A stretch of DNA of 64,000 nucleotides. It comes from Photorhabdus laumondii subsp. laumondii. GTDB lineage: Bacteria; Pseudomonadota; Gammaproteobacteria; Enterobacterales; Enterobacteriaceae. The stretch's first letter is position 1, and the number at the start of each line of letters is the position of its first letter. The notes below the pieces were generated by a model. The model made no database searches. It was given only the letters and a program-made list of their open reading frames with translations, and was not told where the DNA came from. The position numbers and the translations under genes are program-made. The stretch is from NCBI RefSeq assembly GCF_003343245.1, contig NZ_CP024901.1, forward strand, positions 5,456,001 through 5,520,000, written 5' to 3'. Shown here one piece after another: positions 10,204 to 23,664 of this stretch.

Positions 10204-10542
10204 TTAATCATCAGTGTCGGTATAGTCATCAGAAGCATCGATCTGGGGCTTACCGCCTGAAAGAGTATGAAAACGCTTTGGACGCCTAATCCTTGCAAGA
10301 TATTTGGTCCAGACTTTTTCTTCTATTGTCACAGGCTGCCGCTCACCCCGGCAAACAGCAACAAACAGCTCTTCTACTTCTGTTTGAGGCTCGCGTTTAC
10401 CAAGATCTAACTCATTGAACGCATAACCATGGCGCTCTAGTAATTGCGCCTCTTTAATGGTGAAATCGCCATGGCGGGAGAACCCGCGAGGGTAATTTTT
10501 GTTATCAAAAAAACGATTAGTCGTGATGAAGCTTTCGGCCAT
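10204..10542 (-). CDS. maoP: MaoP (YifE), macrodomain Ori organisation protein
   Basis: A small DUF413 protein that in E. coli acts with the nearby maoS site to organise the Ori macrodomain. The start at [12 protein letters not shown] gives 112 residues, exactly the E. coli length; 12 upstream codons in the same frame are rejected. The central block [19 protein letters not shown] and [14 protein letters not shown] are strongly conserved, and the acidic C-terminus ([11 protein letters not shown]) is retained. The maoP-hdfR spacer (10543-10667) is where maoS would be expected; I cannot identify the motif by eye. Confidence 0.93.
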   Translation of the reverse strand: MAESFITTNRFFDNKNYPRGFSRHGDFTIKEAQLLERHGYAFNELDLGKREPQTEVEELFVAVCRGERQPVTIEEKVWTKYLARIRRPKRFHTLSGGKPQIDASDDYTDTDD

Positions 10543-10667
10543 CTGACACACTCCTAATTCTAGTACTGTTACTATCATGCTAATTATGGCGCGGAGTATT
10601 AGATAGGCCTGGCGTTCTGTAAAACAAAAAATTTAAATCTTAACGATAAATATTATTGGAGATATAT

Positions 10668-11504
10668 GTGGACACTGAATTACTGAAAACCTTCTTGGAA
10701 GTCAGTAAAACTCGTCACTTTGGGAGAGCAGCCGAATCACTGTACCTGACGCAATCAGCAGTTAGCTTTCGCATACGCCAACTAGAAAATCAATTAGGTA
10801 CTCATCTTTTCACTCGCCATCGCAATAACATCCGTCTTACAGCAGCGGGAGAGCGCCTTATTCCCTATGCAGAATCACTGATGAGCACCTGGCAATTGGC
10901 TAAAAAAGAGATAATGCATGCTTCTCAACATACTGAATTAACAATTGGTGCCACTGCATCACTATGGGAATCATATTTAACTTCCTGGTTACAAGACTTC
11001 TATAAAAAACATCAGGAATTAAGATTGGAATCCCGAGTTTCTACACGGCAATCCCTTGTTAAGCAGCTTCATTCACGTGAGTTAGATCTGTTGATTACTA
11101 CCGAACCGCCCAAAATGGATGAGTTCCAAAGCCTATTATTAGGAAATATTCGCTTGAAGTTATTAACAACAGAAGAAAATCTGAAATACCAAATTAAAAA
11201 TTACATCAAACTAGAATGGGGAGCTGATTTCCATCATCAGGAACAACGGATTTTAAAAAGTGATCAGTTACCCACCATCACAACCACTTCAGCACATATA
11301 GCCCGCCAACTGCTCAATAGCGTAAGAGGAGCCGCCTTCTTACCAATACACTGGCAAAATGAATATCCAGAGCTGGTCTCTTATCCAAATACTGAACTAA
11401 TTGAACGCCCATTATATGCCATATGGCTACAAAAAAATGATCAGCAAGCATTCATTCAACAGCTATTAAAAATACCTATCATACATACTTCTACAAGAGG
11501 TTAA
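10668..11504 (+). CDS. hdfR: LysR-family regulator HdfR
   Basis: A LysR-type transcription factor; in E. coli HdfR represses the flagellar master operon flhDC and is itself H-NS-controlled. I chose the GTG start at 10668 (GGAG six bases upstream), giving 278 residues against 279 in E. coli; a TTG twelve bases earlier is also in frame. The N-terminal winged helix-turn-helix ([23 protein letters not shown] region, residues 17-37) is nearly identical to E. coli. The effector domain is more diverged. It is divergent from maoP. Confidence 0.93.
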   Translation: MDTELLKTFLEVSKTRHFGRAAESLYLTQSAVSFRIRQLENQLGTHLFTRHRNNIRLTAAGERLIPYAESLMSTWQLAKKEIMHASQHTELTIGATASLWESYLTSWLQDFYKKHQELRLESRVSTRQSLVKQLHSRELDLLITTEPPKMDEFQSLLLGNIRLKLLTTEENLKYQIKNYIKLEWGADFHHQEQRILKSDQLPTITTTSAHIARQLLNSVRGAAFLPIHWQNEYPELVSYPNTELIERPLYAIWLQKNDQQAFIQQLLKIPIIHTSTRG

Positions 11505-12081
11505 GAAGCATCCATGTAAATCATTTAAGAAAATAGTAAGGGAGAAAGAAATTTCAAATAGAGCATACGGTGGGATTACTTTTGCTATCTTCCCACATAT
11601 AGCTCCCTATTTACCAAGTAATCCCTACGTATAGTATAAGCTGAATCAGACGTAGTGTTTCCACCTTATCGTTTTAGGTATCCTTTCCTTCAAACCGAGC
11701 TTTTCTTAAGAAAAAAACTTTCACAATCAAAATATTAGTTAAGATCCATTCATACATATCCTCTAGACACTTAGTTCAGAAGGACTTTAACTAGTATGAA
11801 AATTGCCAAAAAGTCTAAAAAGTTATCTATAAGAATTCACTTTGACAATAGATAATTAGAAAGAAAGGTTTTATTGCTATAAGATCGAATAACATTGAGA
11901 ACTGAAAAATGTGTAACAACATCAATGAAATGATGAATTCAAATCAATGGCAACATTAGCTTTACGAACCAGACAATATTTGCGAACAAATTTTCCAAGT
12001 GAGATCATTTCTGGAGAAAAGGCTCGCATAAGGGGATTTTTAATGTAACGGCAAATCCGTTTTTCTTACAAAGTTCCATTA
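11505..12081. other. Intergenic spacer hdfR to tRNA-Trp, no gene seen
   Basis: About 575 bp without a supported gene on either strand. Reading frames are short and carry no recognisable family motif. I see no clear hdfR terminator. E. coli has a much tighter hdfR-trpT junction, so this may be decayed sequence. Confidence 0.5.
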
Positions 12082-12114
12082 AGAAAAAGGCGCTGACCAA
12101 AAAGCCAGCGCCTT
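12082..12114 (-). terminator. Rho-independent terminator of the first rRNA/tRNA operon
   Basis: On the minus strand a hairpin with arms AAGGCGCTG and CAGCGCCTT is followed by TTTCTT. It lies 77 bp past the 3' end of tRNA-Trp and would end the 16S-23S-5S-Asp-Trp transcript. Confidence 0.88.
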
Positions 12115-12190
12115 ATCAATAATCTAATCCAAGTAGCATATATGGATCACCAATACTATAAACTACCTTAGTTGCCACTTAGCTTATAAC

Positions 12191-12266
12191 TGGCAGGGGC
12201 GGAGAGACTCGAACTCCCAACACCCGGTTTTGGAGACCGGTGCTCTACCAATTGAACTACGCCCCT
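12191..12266 (-). tRNA. trpT: tRNA-Trp (anticodon CCA)
   Basis: A 76-nt cloverleaf with encoded CCA; 5' AGGGGCG pairs with 3' CGCCCCT. The anticodon loop reads CTCCAAA, giving anticodon CCA. It follows tRNA-Asp directly, as in E. coli rrnC (aspT-trpT). Confidence 0.97.
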
Positions 12267-12275
12267 AAATTAAGG

Positions 12276-12352
12276 TGGCGGTGCGGACGGGGCTCGAACC
12301 CGCGACCCCCGGCGTGACAGGCCGGTATTCTAACCAACTGAACTACCGCACC
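12276..12352 (-). tRNA. aspT: tRNA-Asp (anticodon GTC)
   Basis: A 77-nt cloverleaf with encoded CCA; the acceptor stem starts GGTGCGG and the anticodon loop CTGTCAC gives GTC. It lies between the first 5S gene and tRNA-Trp and is transcribed with the rRNA operon. Confidence 0.97.
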
Positions 12353-12418
12353 ACCGAATTCTCTTTGATTTATATCGCTGTTACGACATAAAACTTAAAT
12401 ATCAAGCTTGGCAGCTTA

Positions 12419-12545
12419 CAAACGGCTTTCCTGCCGTTTGCTCTTCGGGCCGCCGCCCCTCGCGACGTTCAAATCCGTTCCCGACGGAGTTGTCCTACTC
12501 GCTACCACTGGGGTGTTGTATTGCTTTTCTATCGCCATACAACAC
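12419..12545 (-). other. rrn-terminator-like segment between 5S and tRNA-Asp
   Basis: Two hairpins flank a GC-rich stretch. The first (12513-12545) has 9-bp arms GTGTTGTAT/ATACAACAC; the second (12419-12440) has arms CAAACGGC/GCCGTTTG. Between them the minus strand reads GAGTAGGACAACTCCG, then CGGATTTGAACGTCGCGA. From memory this is very similar to the stretch between terminators T1 and T2 of E. coli rrnB. Neither hairpin has a T tract, and tRNAs follow, so they are probably not efficient terminators here. Confidence 0.6.
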
Positions 12546-12552
12546 AAAATTA

Positions 12553-12672
12553 AAGCCTGGCAGTGTCCTACTCTCACATGGGGAGACCCCACACTACCAT
12601 CGGCGCTACGGCGTTTCACTGCTGAGTTCGGCATGGGGTCAGGTGGGACCACCGCGCTATCGCCGCCAGGCA
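12553..12672 (-). rRNA. rrf: 5S ribosomal RNA, operon 1
   Basis: A 120-nt gene starting TGCCTGGCGGC and ending CTGCCAGGCTT, with the conserved core CCCATGCCGAACTCAGCAG. It is identical to the 23S-proximal 5S of the second operon (48576-48695). Confidence 0.97.
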
Positions 12673-12813
12673 TATTCGGTTTTCTTCCGGCCGTTGTCGC
12701 TCTTCTGCCACAACCACCCGAATCAATCTCTGAACAAGCTGAAAAGTCATCTCTCTGCTGTCAACCGGCTTCTGCCGGCTGCCCTCTGAACACCAAAACA
12801 CCTTCGGTGTTGT

Positions 12814-15722
<2,909 letters not shown>

Positions 15723-15822
15723 TCACAACCCGAAACTGTCTCGGACTGTTCAGCTTGAGAGACACCTCAACAATACCTCGGCGATATTATTGAGTATTTC
15801 AATTTTTCAGCTTGTTCCAGAT

Positions 15823-15834
15823 TGTTAAAGAGCA
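15823..15834 (-). promoter_or_regulatory. boxA in the 16S-23S spacer, operon 1
   Basis: The minus strand reads TGCTCTTTAACA, the rRNA boxA antitermination signal bound by NusB/NusE. It sits between tRNA-Glu and 23S. The same box is in the 16S leader. Confidence 0.85.
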
Positions 15835-15909
15835 TCTATCGCTAAACAGATTCACCTAAATCCGCTTAAAGATAACCTGACAACGCCTTTCACCCGTCAT
15901 CCCGCAATA

Positions 15910-15985
15910 TGGCGTCCCCTAGGGGATTCGAACCCCTGTTACCGCCGTGAAAGGGCGGTGTCCTAGGCCTCTAGACGAAGGGGAC
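15910..15985 (-). tRNA. gltU: tRNA-Glu (anticodon TTC), operon 1 spacer
   Basis: A 76-nt cloverleaf with encoded CCA; acceptor stem GTCCCCT/AGGGGAC, anticodon loop CTTTCAC giving TTC. It is the only tRNA in the 16S-23S spacer, so the operon is of the Glu class (like E. coli rrnB, rrnC, rrnE and rrnG). Confidence 0.97.
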
Positions 15986-16067
15986 CCGCTGGTCAGCTTC
16001 GCAGACTCATTTGCACTCTATTTTCATCAGACAATCTGTGTGAGCACTGCACTCAACCTCTCTCAGG

Positions 16068-17612
<1,545 letters not shown>

Positions 17613-17749
17613 AAATCAAAGTTTGATGCTCAAAGAATTCCTGACTAATTATTTCGTAATGAATTAACTGTTGTTCACTCTTCAAGACTTTAAAACGTAT
17701 TTTTTTGTGATACGGTCTTGTGAGTGCCCACACAGATTGTCTGATTAAT

Positions 17750-17761
17750 TGTTAAAGAGCA
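17750..17761 (-). promoter_or_regulatory. boxA in the 16S leader, operon 1
   Basis: TGCTCTTTAACA on the minus strand, downstream of promoter P2 and upstream of the 16S processing stem. It is the expected antitermination signal. Confidence 0.85.
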
Positions 17762-17803
17762 GGCTGACATAAAAAATAACATTCTCGTTCAGCCGGGCTG
17801 CGT

Positions 17804-17831
17804 ATACTACGCTGTTCGCCCGCAGAGTCAA
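17804..17831 (-). promoter_or_regulatory. rrn P2 promoter, operon 1
   Basis: -35 TTGACT and -10 TAGTAT separated by 16 bp, about 190 bp before the 16S gene. It lies inside the region identical in both operons. Confidence 0.8.
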
Positions 17832-17900
17832 GCACTGATTATCGCTTTCTCTGCCCGACCTCACAATGTTTATCAGCGTTGTGTCGGTCAGTGGTGGCGC

Positions 17901-17928
17901 ATTATAGGGAGCTCAGATTTTTATACAA
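17901..17928 (-). promoter_or_regulatory. rrn P1 promoter, operon 1
   Basis: -10 TATAAT with a GC-rich discriminator (GCGCCACC), typical of stringently controlled rRNA promoters, and -35 TTGTAT at 16-bp spacing. AT-rich upstream DNA (17929-18010) is suitable for an UP element and Fis sites. Sequence identity with the second operon ends at 17909, inside this promoter, so the -35 regions differ. Confidence 0.85.
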
Positions 17929-18091
17929 TACTTTTTTTCACATTTACCACCAACAGGCGAATTCTTGTTCTTTTTGGGTGAAATTTCAACCACAATAGCC
18001 CTGTTCAACAAGTTTCTTTCATTGCATACTGGTATTTTCCTCACTAAAATCTTATTTAAAGTAAATATCCATTTTTTCATCAGAGGTATAC

Positions 18092-18637
18092 ATGTCCGAA
18101 ACGTTACGCAGTTACCTTGATATTCAGCCCAAAGTTGGTCAGAACGTTATGCTAGATTCATCTAGTGTAATCATTGGTGATGTTAGACTTGCTGATGATG
18201 TCAGTATATGGCCTTTAGTTGTCATCCGTGGGGACGTTAATTATGTATCTATTGGTGCACGTACTAACATTCAAGATGGCTCTATATTACATGTGACACA
18301 CAAAACAACAGACAATCCTGATGGTTTTCCCTTGATTGTGGGGGATGATGTCACTATTGGGCATAAAGTTATACTTCATGGCTGCACTATCGGTAATCAA
18401 GTACTTATCGGTATGGGCTCCATCCTACTTGATGGTTCAGTGATTGAAGATAACGTTATTATTGGTGCAGGCAGCCTAGTAGCCCCAGGTAAGATATTAG
18501 AAAGTGGGTACCTTTATATTGGTAGTCCTGCCCGCCAGGCCAGAAAACTAAAACCTGAAGAATTAAAAGGGCTATGTTATTCGGCAAGCCATTACGTTAG
18601 CTTGAAAAATAACTATTTGCAGGAAGGTAATATGTAA
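18092..18637 (+). CDS. yrdA: YrdA, gamma-class carbonic anhydrase-like protein
   Basis: A left-handed beta-helix (hexapeptide-repeat) protein of the gamma-carbonic-anhydrase family; the physiological role of YrdA is not settled. It has 181 residues (E. coli 184). The hexapeptide pattern runs through residues about 15-145 (IIGDVRL, VIRGDVNYVSIG, TIGHKVILHGCTIG, LIGMGSILL). Candidate metal histidines are in ILHVTH, TIGHK and ILHG. It is the gene next to the 5' side of rrnD in E. coli. Its 3' end overlaps convergent yrdB by 25 bp. Confidence 0.94.
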   Translation: MSETLRSYLDIQPKVGQNVMLDSSSVIIGDVRLADDVSIWPLVVIRGDVNYVSIGARTNIQDGSILHVTHKTTDNPDGFPLIVGDDVTIGHKVILHGCTIGNQVLIGMGSILLDGSVIEDNVIIGAGSLVAPGKILESGYLYIGSPARQARKLKPEELKGLCYSASHYVSLKNNYLQEGNM

Positions 18638-18876
18638 CGTCCCAAATGATCATCATCCTCGTTATTAATTACTAATTCGAATTCTTCTTCTATATCCCAA
18701 CGATTTTGTCGAAAAAGACTTAGTGGATGATGATCTTCCGCCCCATAACGGTATAAAAGCTCCTTGGCACTTATAACACATTGAACCAATAATCCATTTA
18801 CCAGTGCGGGAAAAATGACTATCTGCTCTTGCTCGCTCCACTCTTCTCTATCAGGAAATTGGATAGATTGATTCAC
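18613..18876 (-). CDS. yrdB: YrdB, DUF1488 protein of unknown function
   Basis: An 87-residue protein matching E. coli YrdB (85 aa) in [19 protein letters not shown] and [13 protein letters not shown]. No function is established. It overlaps the aroE stop by 4 bp (18873-18876), so it is probably co-translated with aroE, and overlaps yrdA tail to tail. Confidence 0.9.
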   Translation of the reverse strand: MNQSIQFPDREEWSEQEQIVIFPALVNGLLVQCVISAKELLYRYGAEDHHPLSLFRQNRWDIEEEFELVINNEDDDHLGRYILPSCK

Positions 18877-19691
18877 GAACGTAACTCCTGTTCCAATGTT
18901 AGTAACACAGGTGAAATTTCAGGCAATACACCATGCCATAATTTAAATGAATGAGCAGCTTGCCCCACTAACATCCCCAGCCCATCCGCATAACGAGAAA
19001 CACCATGCTTCCTAGCAAAGGAAATAAAGGGCGTCAAATTAGCCTGGTAAAACATATCATAACAGACACAATTCTCATTAAATATGAATGGAGATATAGT
19101 AGGAATCTCACCATTAATACCAGATGCAGTCGCATTGATAATGAGATCAAACTCAGGACTATTAAGTACTTTCATCTCAGCAGGCCGAATACTGCCTATT
19201 GCCGAAAAATTATTAGCAACCTGTATAGCGCGACTAAACGTGCGGTTTGTAATTGTAATTTTACAACCAAATTCTAATAATGGAAATAAAACACCTCTGG
19301 CAGCTCCACCAGCTCCAATGATTAAAATATGCTGCCCTTGAGTAATAAACTCAAGTCGCATCAAGTCTGTTAATAACCCTATACCATCCGTGTTATCACC
19401 AAGCAATTGATTATTATTAAGTAATTTCAAAGTATTAACTGCACCGCTGAGTCTTGCCCGTTCAGTCAACTCATTTGCTCGAATAAATGCCTGCTCTTTA
19501 AATGGCACAGTAATATTGACTCCTATACCTCCCTGTTTAAGAAATGTATCCAATGCCTCTTGAAATTTACTTATCGGCACCAGAATTTTCCCATAACGAT
19601 GCTCAATACCTGTCTGTCTAGCAAATAACTGATGGATACGCGGAGATTTACTATGCGCAACAGGATTACCAAAGACAGCAAATTGATCCAT
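18873..19691 (-). CDS. aroE: Shikimate dehydrogenase (NADP+)
   Basis: Reduces 3-dehydroshikimate to shikimate in aromatic amino-acid synthesis. It has 272 residues, the E. coli length. The N-terminal substrate domain has [14 protein letters not shown] and the catalytic Lys in [11 protein letters not shown] (about K65); the catalytic Asp is in [10 protein letters not shown] (about D102). The NADP-binding loop is [10 protein letters not shown] (about 126-135), followed by the NRTFSRA phosphate motif. It follows tsaC by 12 bp. Confidence 0.97.
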   Translation of the reverse strand: MDQFAVFGNPVAHSKSPRIHQLFARQTGIEHRYGKILVPISKFQEALDTFLKQGGIGVNITVPFKEQAFIRANELTERARLSGAVNTLKLLNNNQLLGDNTDGIGLLTDLMRLEFITQGQHILIIGAGGAARGVLFPLLEFGCKITITNRTFSRAIQVANNFSAIGSIRPAEMKVLNSPEFDLIINATASGINGEIPTISPFIFNENCVCYDMFYQANLTPFISFARKHGVSRYADGLGMLVGQAAHSFKLWHGVLPEISPVLLTLEQELRS

Positions 19692-19703
19692 ATTTATCTC
19701 CCC

Positions 19704-20273
19704 TTACCCTTGACGATAAAGCTCACCAGTTAAAGCATCCCGAATTTCTGAAGGGTTTTTCCGACCTCCAACATCTCCGTTTAATATAGGAAGCTTATCT
19801 CCAAACTGTTGTCTAACTTCTTCTGCTGTTCTGCATGGTTCAAGGCCATTCAAATTTGCACTGGTCGACACCAACGGTTTCCCATAAAAAGTACATAACT
19901 GTTTCACCAAAGGATGATCACTAACTCTGACAGCCAAGGTAGCGAATTGCCCTGTCAACCACTTAGGTGCACTAAATTTGGCAGGAATCACCCAGGTTAC
20001 AGGCCCTGGCCAACAAGCAAACATAGCTTTTTTTTGTTCTTCTGTTAGAAGTTTATCATCAAGATACGGTTGTAATTGTTCATAATTATCTGCGATAAGA
20101 ATCAACCCTTTCTGCCAAGGACGTTTCTTTAATATAAGCAGTTCATTTACTGCTTTTTCACTATCAGGATCACATCCAAGTCCAAAAACAGCTTCAGTCG
20201 GATAGGCAATCACTTTTTCTGCTTTTAATGCTGTTAATACACTCTCAAATGCAGGTGATGCTTCATTGCTCAT
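19704..20273 (-). CDS. tsaC: Threonylcarbamoyl-AMP synthase TsaC
   Basis: Makes threonylcarbamoyl-AMP from threonine, bicarbonate and ATP for t6A37 modification of ANN-decoding tRNAs (formerly YrdC). It has 189 residues (E. coli 190). Typical YrdC-fold stretches are [37 protein letters not shown] and STSANLNG. It sits in a minus-strand cluster with the topA-like gene and aroE, and probably shares their transcript. Confidence 0.96.
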   Translation of the reverse strand: MSNEASPAFESVLTALKAEKVIAYPTEAVFGLGCDPDSEKAVNELLILKKRPWQKGLILIADNYEQLQPYLDDKLLTEEQKKAMFACWPGPVTWVIPAKFSAPKWLTGQFATLAVRVSDHPLVKQLCTFYGKPLVSTSANLNGLEPCRTAEEVRQQFGDKLPILNGDVGGRKNPSEIRDALTGELYRQG

Positions 20274-20286
20274 TTTATTACTCTGC

Positions 20287-20826
20287 TTAATTTATTTGCC
20301 GTTTTCCACACAACTTACTAGCACAAAATAACTTTACACCTTGTGATGTACGTTTTTCCACTAGCAACGAATAAGAACAAAACTCACATTTACCCGCAAT
20401 TGGCTTATTATTTAATACAAACTGGCAATTAGGGTAACGGTTACACGCATGGAAAATTTTTCCGAAACGTGATTTCCTTTGGAGTAGTTGTCCTTGTTTA
20501 CATTGCGGACAGGCTATTAACGTCTCATCCGGTTTATCAATTAGTTCTGTATGTTCGCATTCAGGATAACGACTACAGCCAATGAACATGCCATAACGTC
20601 CTTGGCACAAAATCAAATTGACTCCACACGCGGGACATAGCTGCCCTTCAAGTTCTTTTACCACATGCCCATCACGTTGCCCTTTTAATGGACGAATATA
20701 TTGACATGATGGATAACCAGAACATCCAAGAAATGGGCCATGGATACCATTACGCATAACCAACGCAGAACCACATTCAGGGCAATATTCAGTTTCATTG
20801 GTGGAGAAAGGAACCATTTTTGCCAT
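20287..20826 (-). CDS. yrdD: Topoisomerase I C-terminal-like zinc-finger protein (YrdD)
   Basis: A protein of three type-IA-topoisomerase C4 zinc ribbons plus a fourth cysteine pair, without a catalytic domain; role unknown. Starting at [10 protein letters not shown] it has 179 residues (E. coli YrdD 180). The ribbons are [22 protein letters not shown] (about 15-45), [18 protein letters not shown], and [17 protein letters not shown], followed by CEFCSYSLL and CASKLCG. The frame is open upstream to a TTG abutting the dprA stop, but the E. coli-like start is preferred. E. coli has smg between dprA and this gene; it is missing here. Confidence 0.9.
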   Translation of the reverse strand: MAKMVPFSTNETEYCPECGSALVMRNGIHGPFLGCSGYPSCQYIRPLKGQRDGHVVKELEGQLCPACGVNLILCQGRYGMFIGCSRYPECEHTELIDKPDETLIACPQCKQGQLLQRKSRFGKIFHACNRYPNCQFVLNNKPIAGKCEFCSYSLLVEKRTSQGVKLFCASKLCGKRQIN

Positions 20827-20890
20827 ACTATTTTCACTCAAAAACTCATTCTCATATGACGTTGCACAGGACTCTAAAAATTCAGTCAAT

Positions 20891-21976
20891 TTAATTCACA
20901 CGCACATAACCACCAGCAACCACAGTCACCTTACCCAGTAATTCCAGCTCAAGGAGCTTTGTCATGACCTCAGTTATAGGTAATGAAGAACGCTGAGCAA
21001 TAATATCAACAGGCGTTACTTCAGCGCCTACGTTAACTAGCACATCAGTAAATGGCAACTCAGTTTGCTCAAACTGCGGTTTTACTTCTTCCTCCGTTCT
21101 TTCCATATTCAACCATTGTAATGAACTGTAAACATGTTCCACAATATCCATTGCATTTGTAGCTAAGTATGCACCTTGTTTTATTAACCAGTGATTGCCT
21201 TCGCTCACTGAATTTCCCAAAAGCCCTGGTAATGCAAATACATCCCTTCCTTGTTCAAGGGCACAACGAGCAGTAATTAACGAACCACTATTTTGACCTG
21301 CCTCTACAACAATCACTGCTGAGCTTAATCCACTGATAATTCTATTTCTTCTAGGAAAATTTTTTGCGCGTGGCGGAGTATCCGGAAAAAATTCAGAAAC
21401 AAGAGCACCATTCTCCTCAATTTGCTTTGCTAATAATCCGTGTCTATGAGGATAAATCTGTCCAAGCCCACTACCTAATACAGCTACTGTTTTACCTCCA
21501 CTATCCAATGCAGCTCGGTGACAAATACCATCAATACCGATAGCTAAACCACTAGCAATAACTAACTCATATCCAACCAGTTCACTTGCAAAAATTCTTC
21601 CCCATCTCTCACCATAATAACTTGCTGTCCTGCTCCCTACCATCGCCACCTGCTTCTTTAAAAGAATATCTGGTTTTCCTGCCACAAAAAGCACAAGCGG
21701 AGGGGTATGTATCTGCTTTAATAGAGGTGGATACGAAGGGTGAGAATATGTCAATAAATGGTGCTCTGGCTGTTCCAGCCACTTAAGGCATGAAGCTAGT
21801 AAGGTTTTATTTACTTTAGTAAATTGCAGACATTGTTCTGGCGATAATCCACTATCTTTCAACACAGTGAGATAACGACTCCCGGAATATAACAATTTTT
21901 CTGCAACATTTGCTGCTCTCTCTGTTGCCAAATGAGAAATCATCTTCATTCGCAACCATACTTCCATAGCTTCCAT
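20891..21976 (-). CDS. dprA: DprA/Smf DNA-processing protein
   Basis: DprA binds single-stranded DNA and loads RecA during natural transformation; in enterobacteria the homologue is called Smf. The start at MEAMEVWLRM (AGGA seven bases upstream) gives 361 residues and aligns with E. coli MVDTEIWLRL; a TTG 45 bp earlier is rejected. The Rossmann-like core shows VGSRTASYYGERWG, SGLAIGIDGICH, FPRRNRIISGLS and SGSLITARCALEQGR; the C-terminal winged helix ends in GGYVRVN. It is divergent from def. Together with comM the window holds two genes of the DNA-uptake recombination pathway. Confidence 0.95.
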   Translation of the reverse strand: MEAMEVWLRMKMISHLATERAANVAEKLLYSGSRYLTVLKDSGLSPEQCLQFTKVNKTLLASCLKWLEQPEHHLLTYSHPSYPPLLKQIHTPPLVLFVAGKPDILLKKQVAMVGSRTASYYGERWGRIFASELVGYELVIASGLAIGIDGICHRAALDSGGKTVAVLGSGLGQIYPHRHGLLAKQIEENGALVSEFFPDTPPRAKNFPRRNRIISGLSSAVIVVEAGQNSGSLITARCALEQGRDVFALPGLLGNSVSEGNHWLIKQGAYLATNAMDIVEHVYSSLQWLNMERTEEEVKPQFEQTELPFTDVLVNVGAEVTPVDIIAQRSSLPITEVMTKLLELELLGKVTVVAGGYVRVN

Positions 21977-22109
21977 GTTGTCATCCTGGCTAAGATTGAC
22001 GGACAAAACTAAACTGCTCAATTAGCAATCGATACTGTCAATCTAAACGGGAAATGTCTAGAATAGACATAGAACACCATTAACATTTTGGATGCAGATC
22101 TAAACATAT

Positions 22110-22622
22110 ATGTCAGTATTACAAGTATTACATTACCCAGACGAGCGGCTTCGCACTATTGCAACGCCTGTTGAAACAGTTGATGCAGAGATTCGACGTA
22201 TCATTGATGATATGTTTGAAACTATGTATGCAGAAGAAGGTATCGGTTTGGCAGCAACACAAGTTGATATTCATCAGCGTATTGTTGTTATTGACGTATC
22301 AGAAACACGTAATGAGCGTCTCGTTCTGATCAACCCAGAATTACTGGAAAAAAGTGGTGAAACTGGGATCGAAGAGGGCTGTTTGTCTATTCCTGAACAA
22401 CGAGCACTGGTGCCACGAGCCGAAAAAGTCAAAATCAAAGCCCTAGATTACAATGGTCGACCATTTGAATTACAAGCTGATGACTTACTTGCAATTTGTA
22501 TTCAGCATGAGATGGACCACTTAATTGGTAAACTTTTTGTGGATTACTTATCTCCACTGAAACGCCAACGTATACGCCAGAAAGTAGAAAAACTGGATAA
22601 ACAAAAAGCCCGAACCAAGTAA
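22110..22622 (+). CDS. def: Peptide deformylase
   Basis: Fe/Zn metallo-enzyme that removes the formyl group from nascent N-terminal methionine. It has 170 residues (E. coli 169). All three motifs are present: GIGLAATQ (residues 44-51), EGCLS (with metal Cys about 91) and HEMDH (His about 133 and 137, with the catalytic Glu between). It is followed by fmt after 24 bp, the usual def-fmt pair. Confidence 0.97.
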
Positions 22623-22646
22623 ATTATATTAATACAGGAAATAAAC

Positions 22647-23594
22647 GTGTCTGATTCTTTACGTATTGTTTTTGCCGGAACACCTGATTTTGCAGCACGC
22701 CATCTAGAGGCTTTGTTAATGTCTCAGCATGAGGTGGTTGGCGTTCTAACTCGACCAGATAAACCGGCAGGAAGAGGTAAAAAACTAACACCCAGTCCTG
22801 TAAAAGTACTGGCAGAGGAACGTAATATCACCGTTTTTCAGCCAGCTACTTTACGCTCAGAAGAAAACCAACAATGGGTTCTAAAACAACAACCTGATGT
22901 TCTCATCGTTGTTGCCTATGGATTGATCCTTCCCAAAGTTGTTTTAAATATTCCAGAATTAGGTTGCCTAAACGTACATGGTTCCCTACTACCACGTTGG
23001 CGAGGTGCAGCACCCATTCAACGCTCACTTTGGGCTGGTGATACAGAAACTGGCGTAACAATAATGCAAATGGATATAGGTCTTGATACTGGCGACATGC
23101 TATATAAAGCAAGATGCCCTATTACACCTGAGGATACCAGTGCCAGTTTATACGAAAAACTGGCCAATATTGGGCCAGATGCGTTACTCAAAACATTATC
23201 ATTAATAACATCAGGTAAAAGTCAACCTGAAACTCAAAACGAAAATTTAGTTACCTACGCTGAAAAACTAAGCAAAGAAGAAGCCCGCATAAATTGGGAA
23301 CTATCTGCAACCCACCTTGAACGTTGTATTCGCGCATTTAATCCCTGGCCCATGAGCTTTTTCGAAATGGAAGGACAACCTATTAAAGTTTGGAAAGCAG
23401 AAGCCATTGAAGAACAAACTTCGGTAGAGCCAGGAACTGTACTAAAAGCAGACAAAGAAGGTATTTATATTGCTACCGCTGATGGAATTCTGAACATTAC
23501 ACAGTTACAACCTGCCGGTAAAAAAGCAATGTCAGCAGCAAATCTACTTAATTCTAAACGTGAATGGTTTACTCCAGGTAATAAAATCAACTGA
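22647..23594 (+). CDS. fmt: Methionyl-tRNA formyltransferase
   Basis: Formylates initiator Met-tRNA using 10-formyl-tetrahydrofolate. It has 315 residues, as in E. coli. The formyl-transferase core shows [12 protein letters not shown], the signature [15 protein letters not shown] (about residues 109-123) and the catalytic Asp in [11 protein letters not shown]. The C-terminal OB-like tRNA-binding domain includes FNPWPMSF and LQPAGKKAM. It is downstream of def and upstream of rsmB. Confidence 0.97.
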   Translation: MSDSLRIVFAGTPDFAARHLEALLMSQHEVVGVLTRPDKPAGRGKKLTPSPVKVLAEERNITVFQPATLRSEENQQWVLKQQPDVLIVVAYGLILPKVVLNIPELGCLNVHGSLLPRWRGAAPIQRSLWAGDTETGVTIMQMDIGLDTGDMLYKARCPITPEDTSASLYEKLANIGPDALLKTLSLITSGKSQPETQNENLVTYAEKLSKEEARINWELSATHLERCIRAFNPWPMSFFEMEGQPIKVWKAEAIEEQTSVEPGTVLKADKEGIYIATADGILNITQLQPAGKKAMSAANLLNSKREWFTPGNKIN

Positions 23595-23664
23595 ATACTA
23601 TTTTATGCTGTAATCTCTCTCACAAACTTTCTCTTAATGCTGGCTTTTGTCAGCTCTTTTAATT

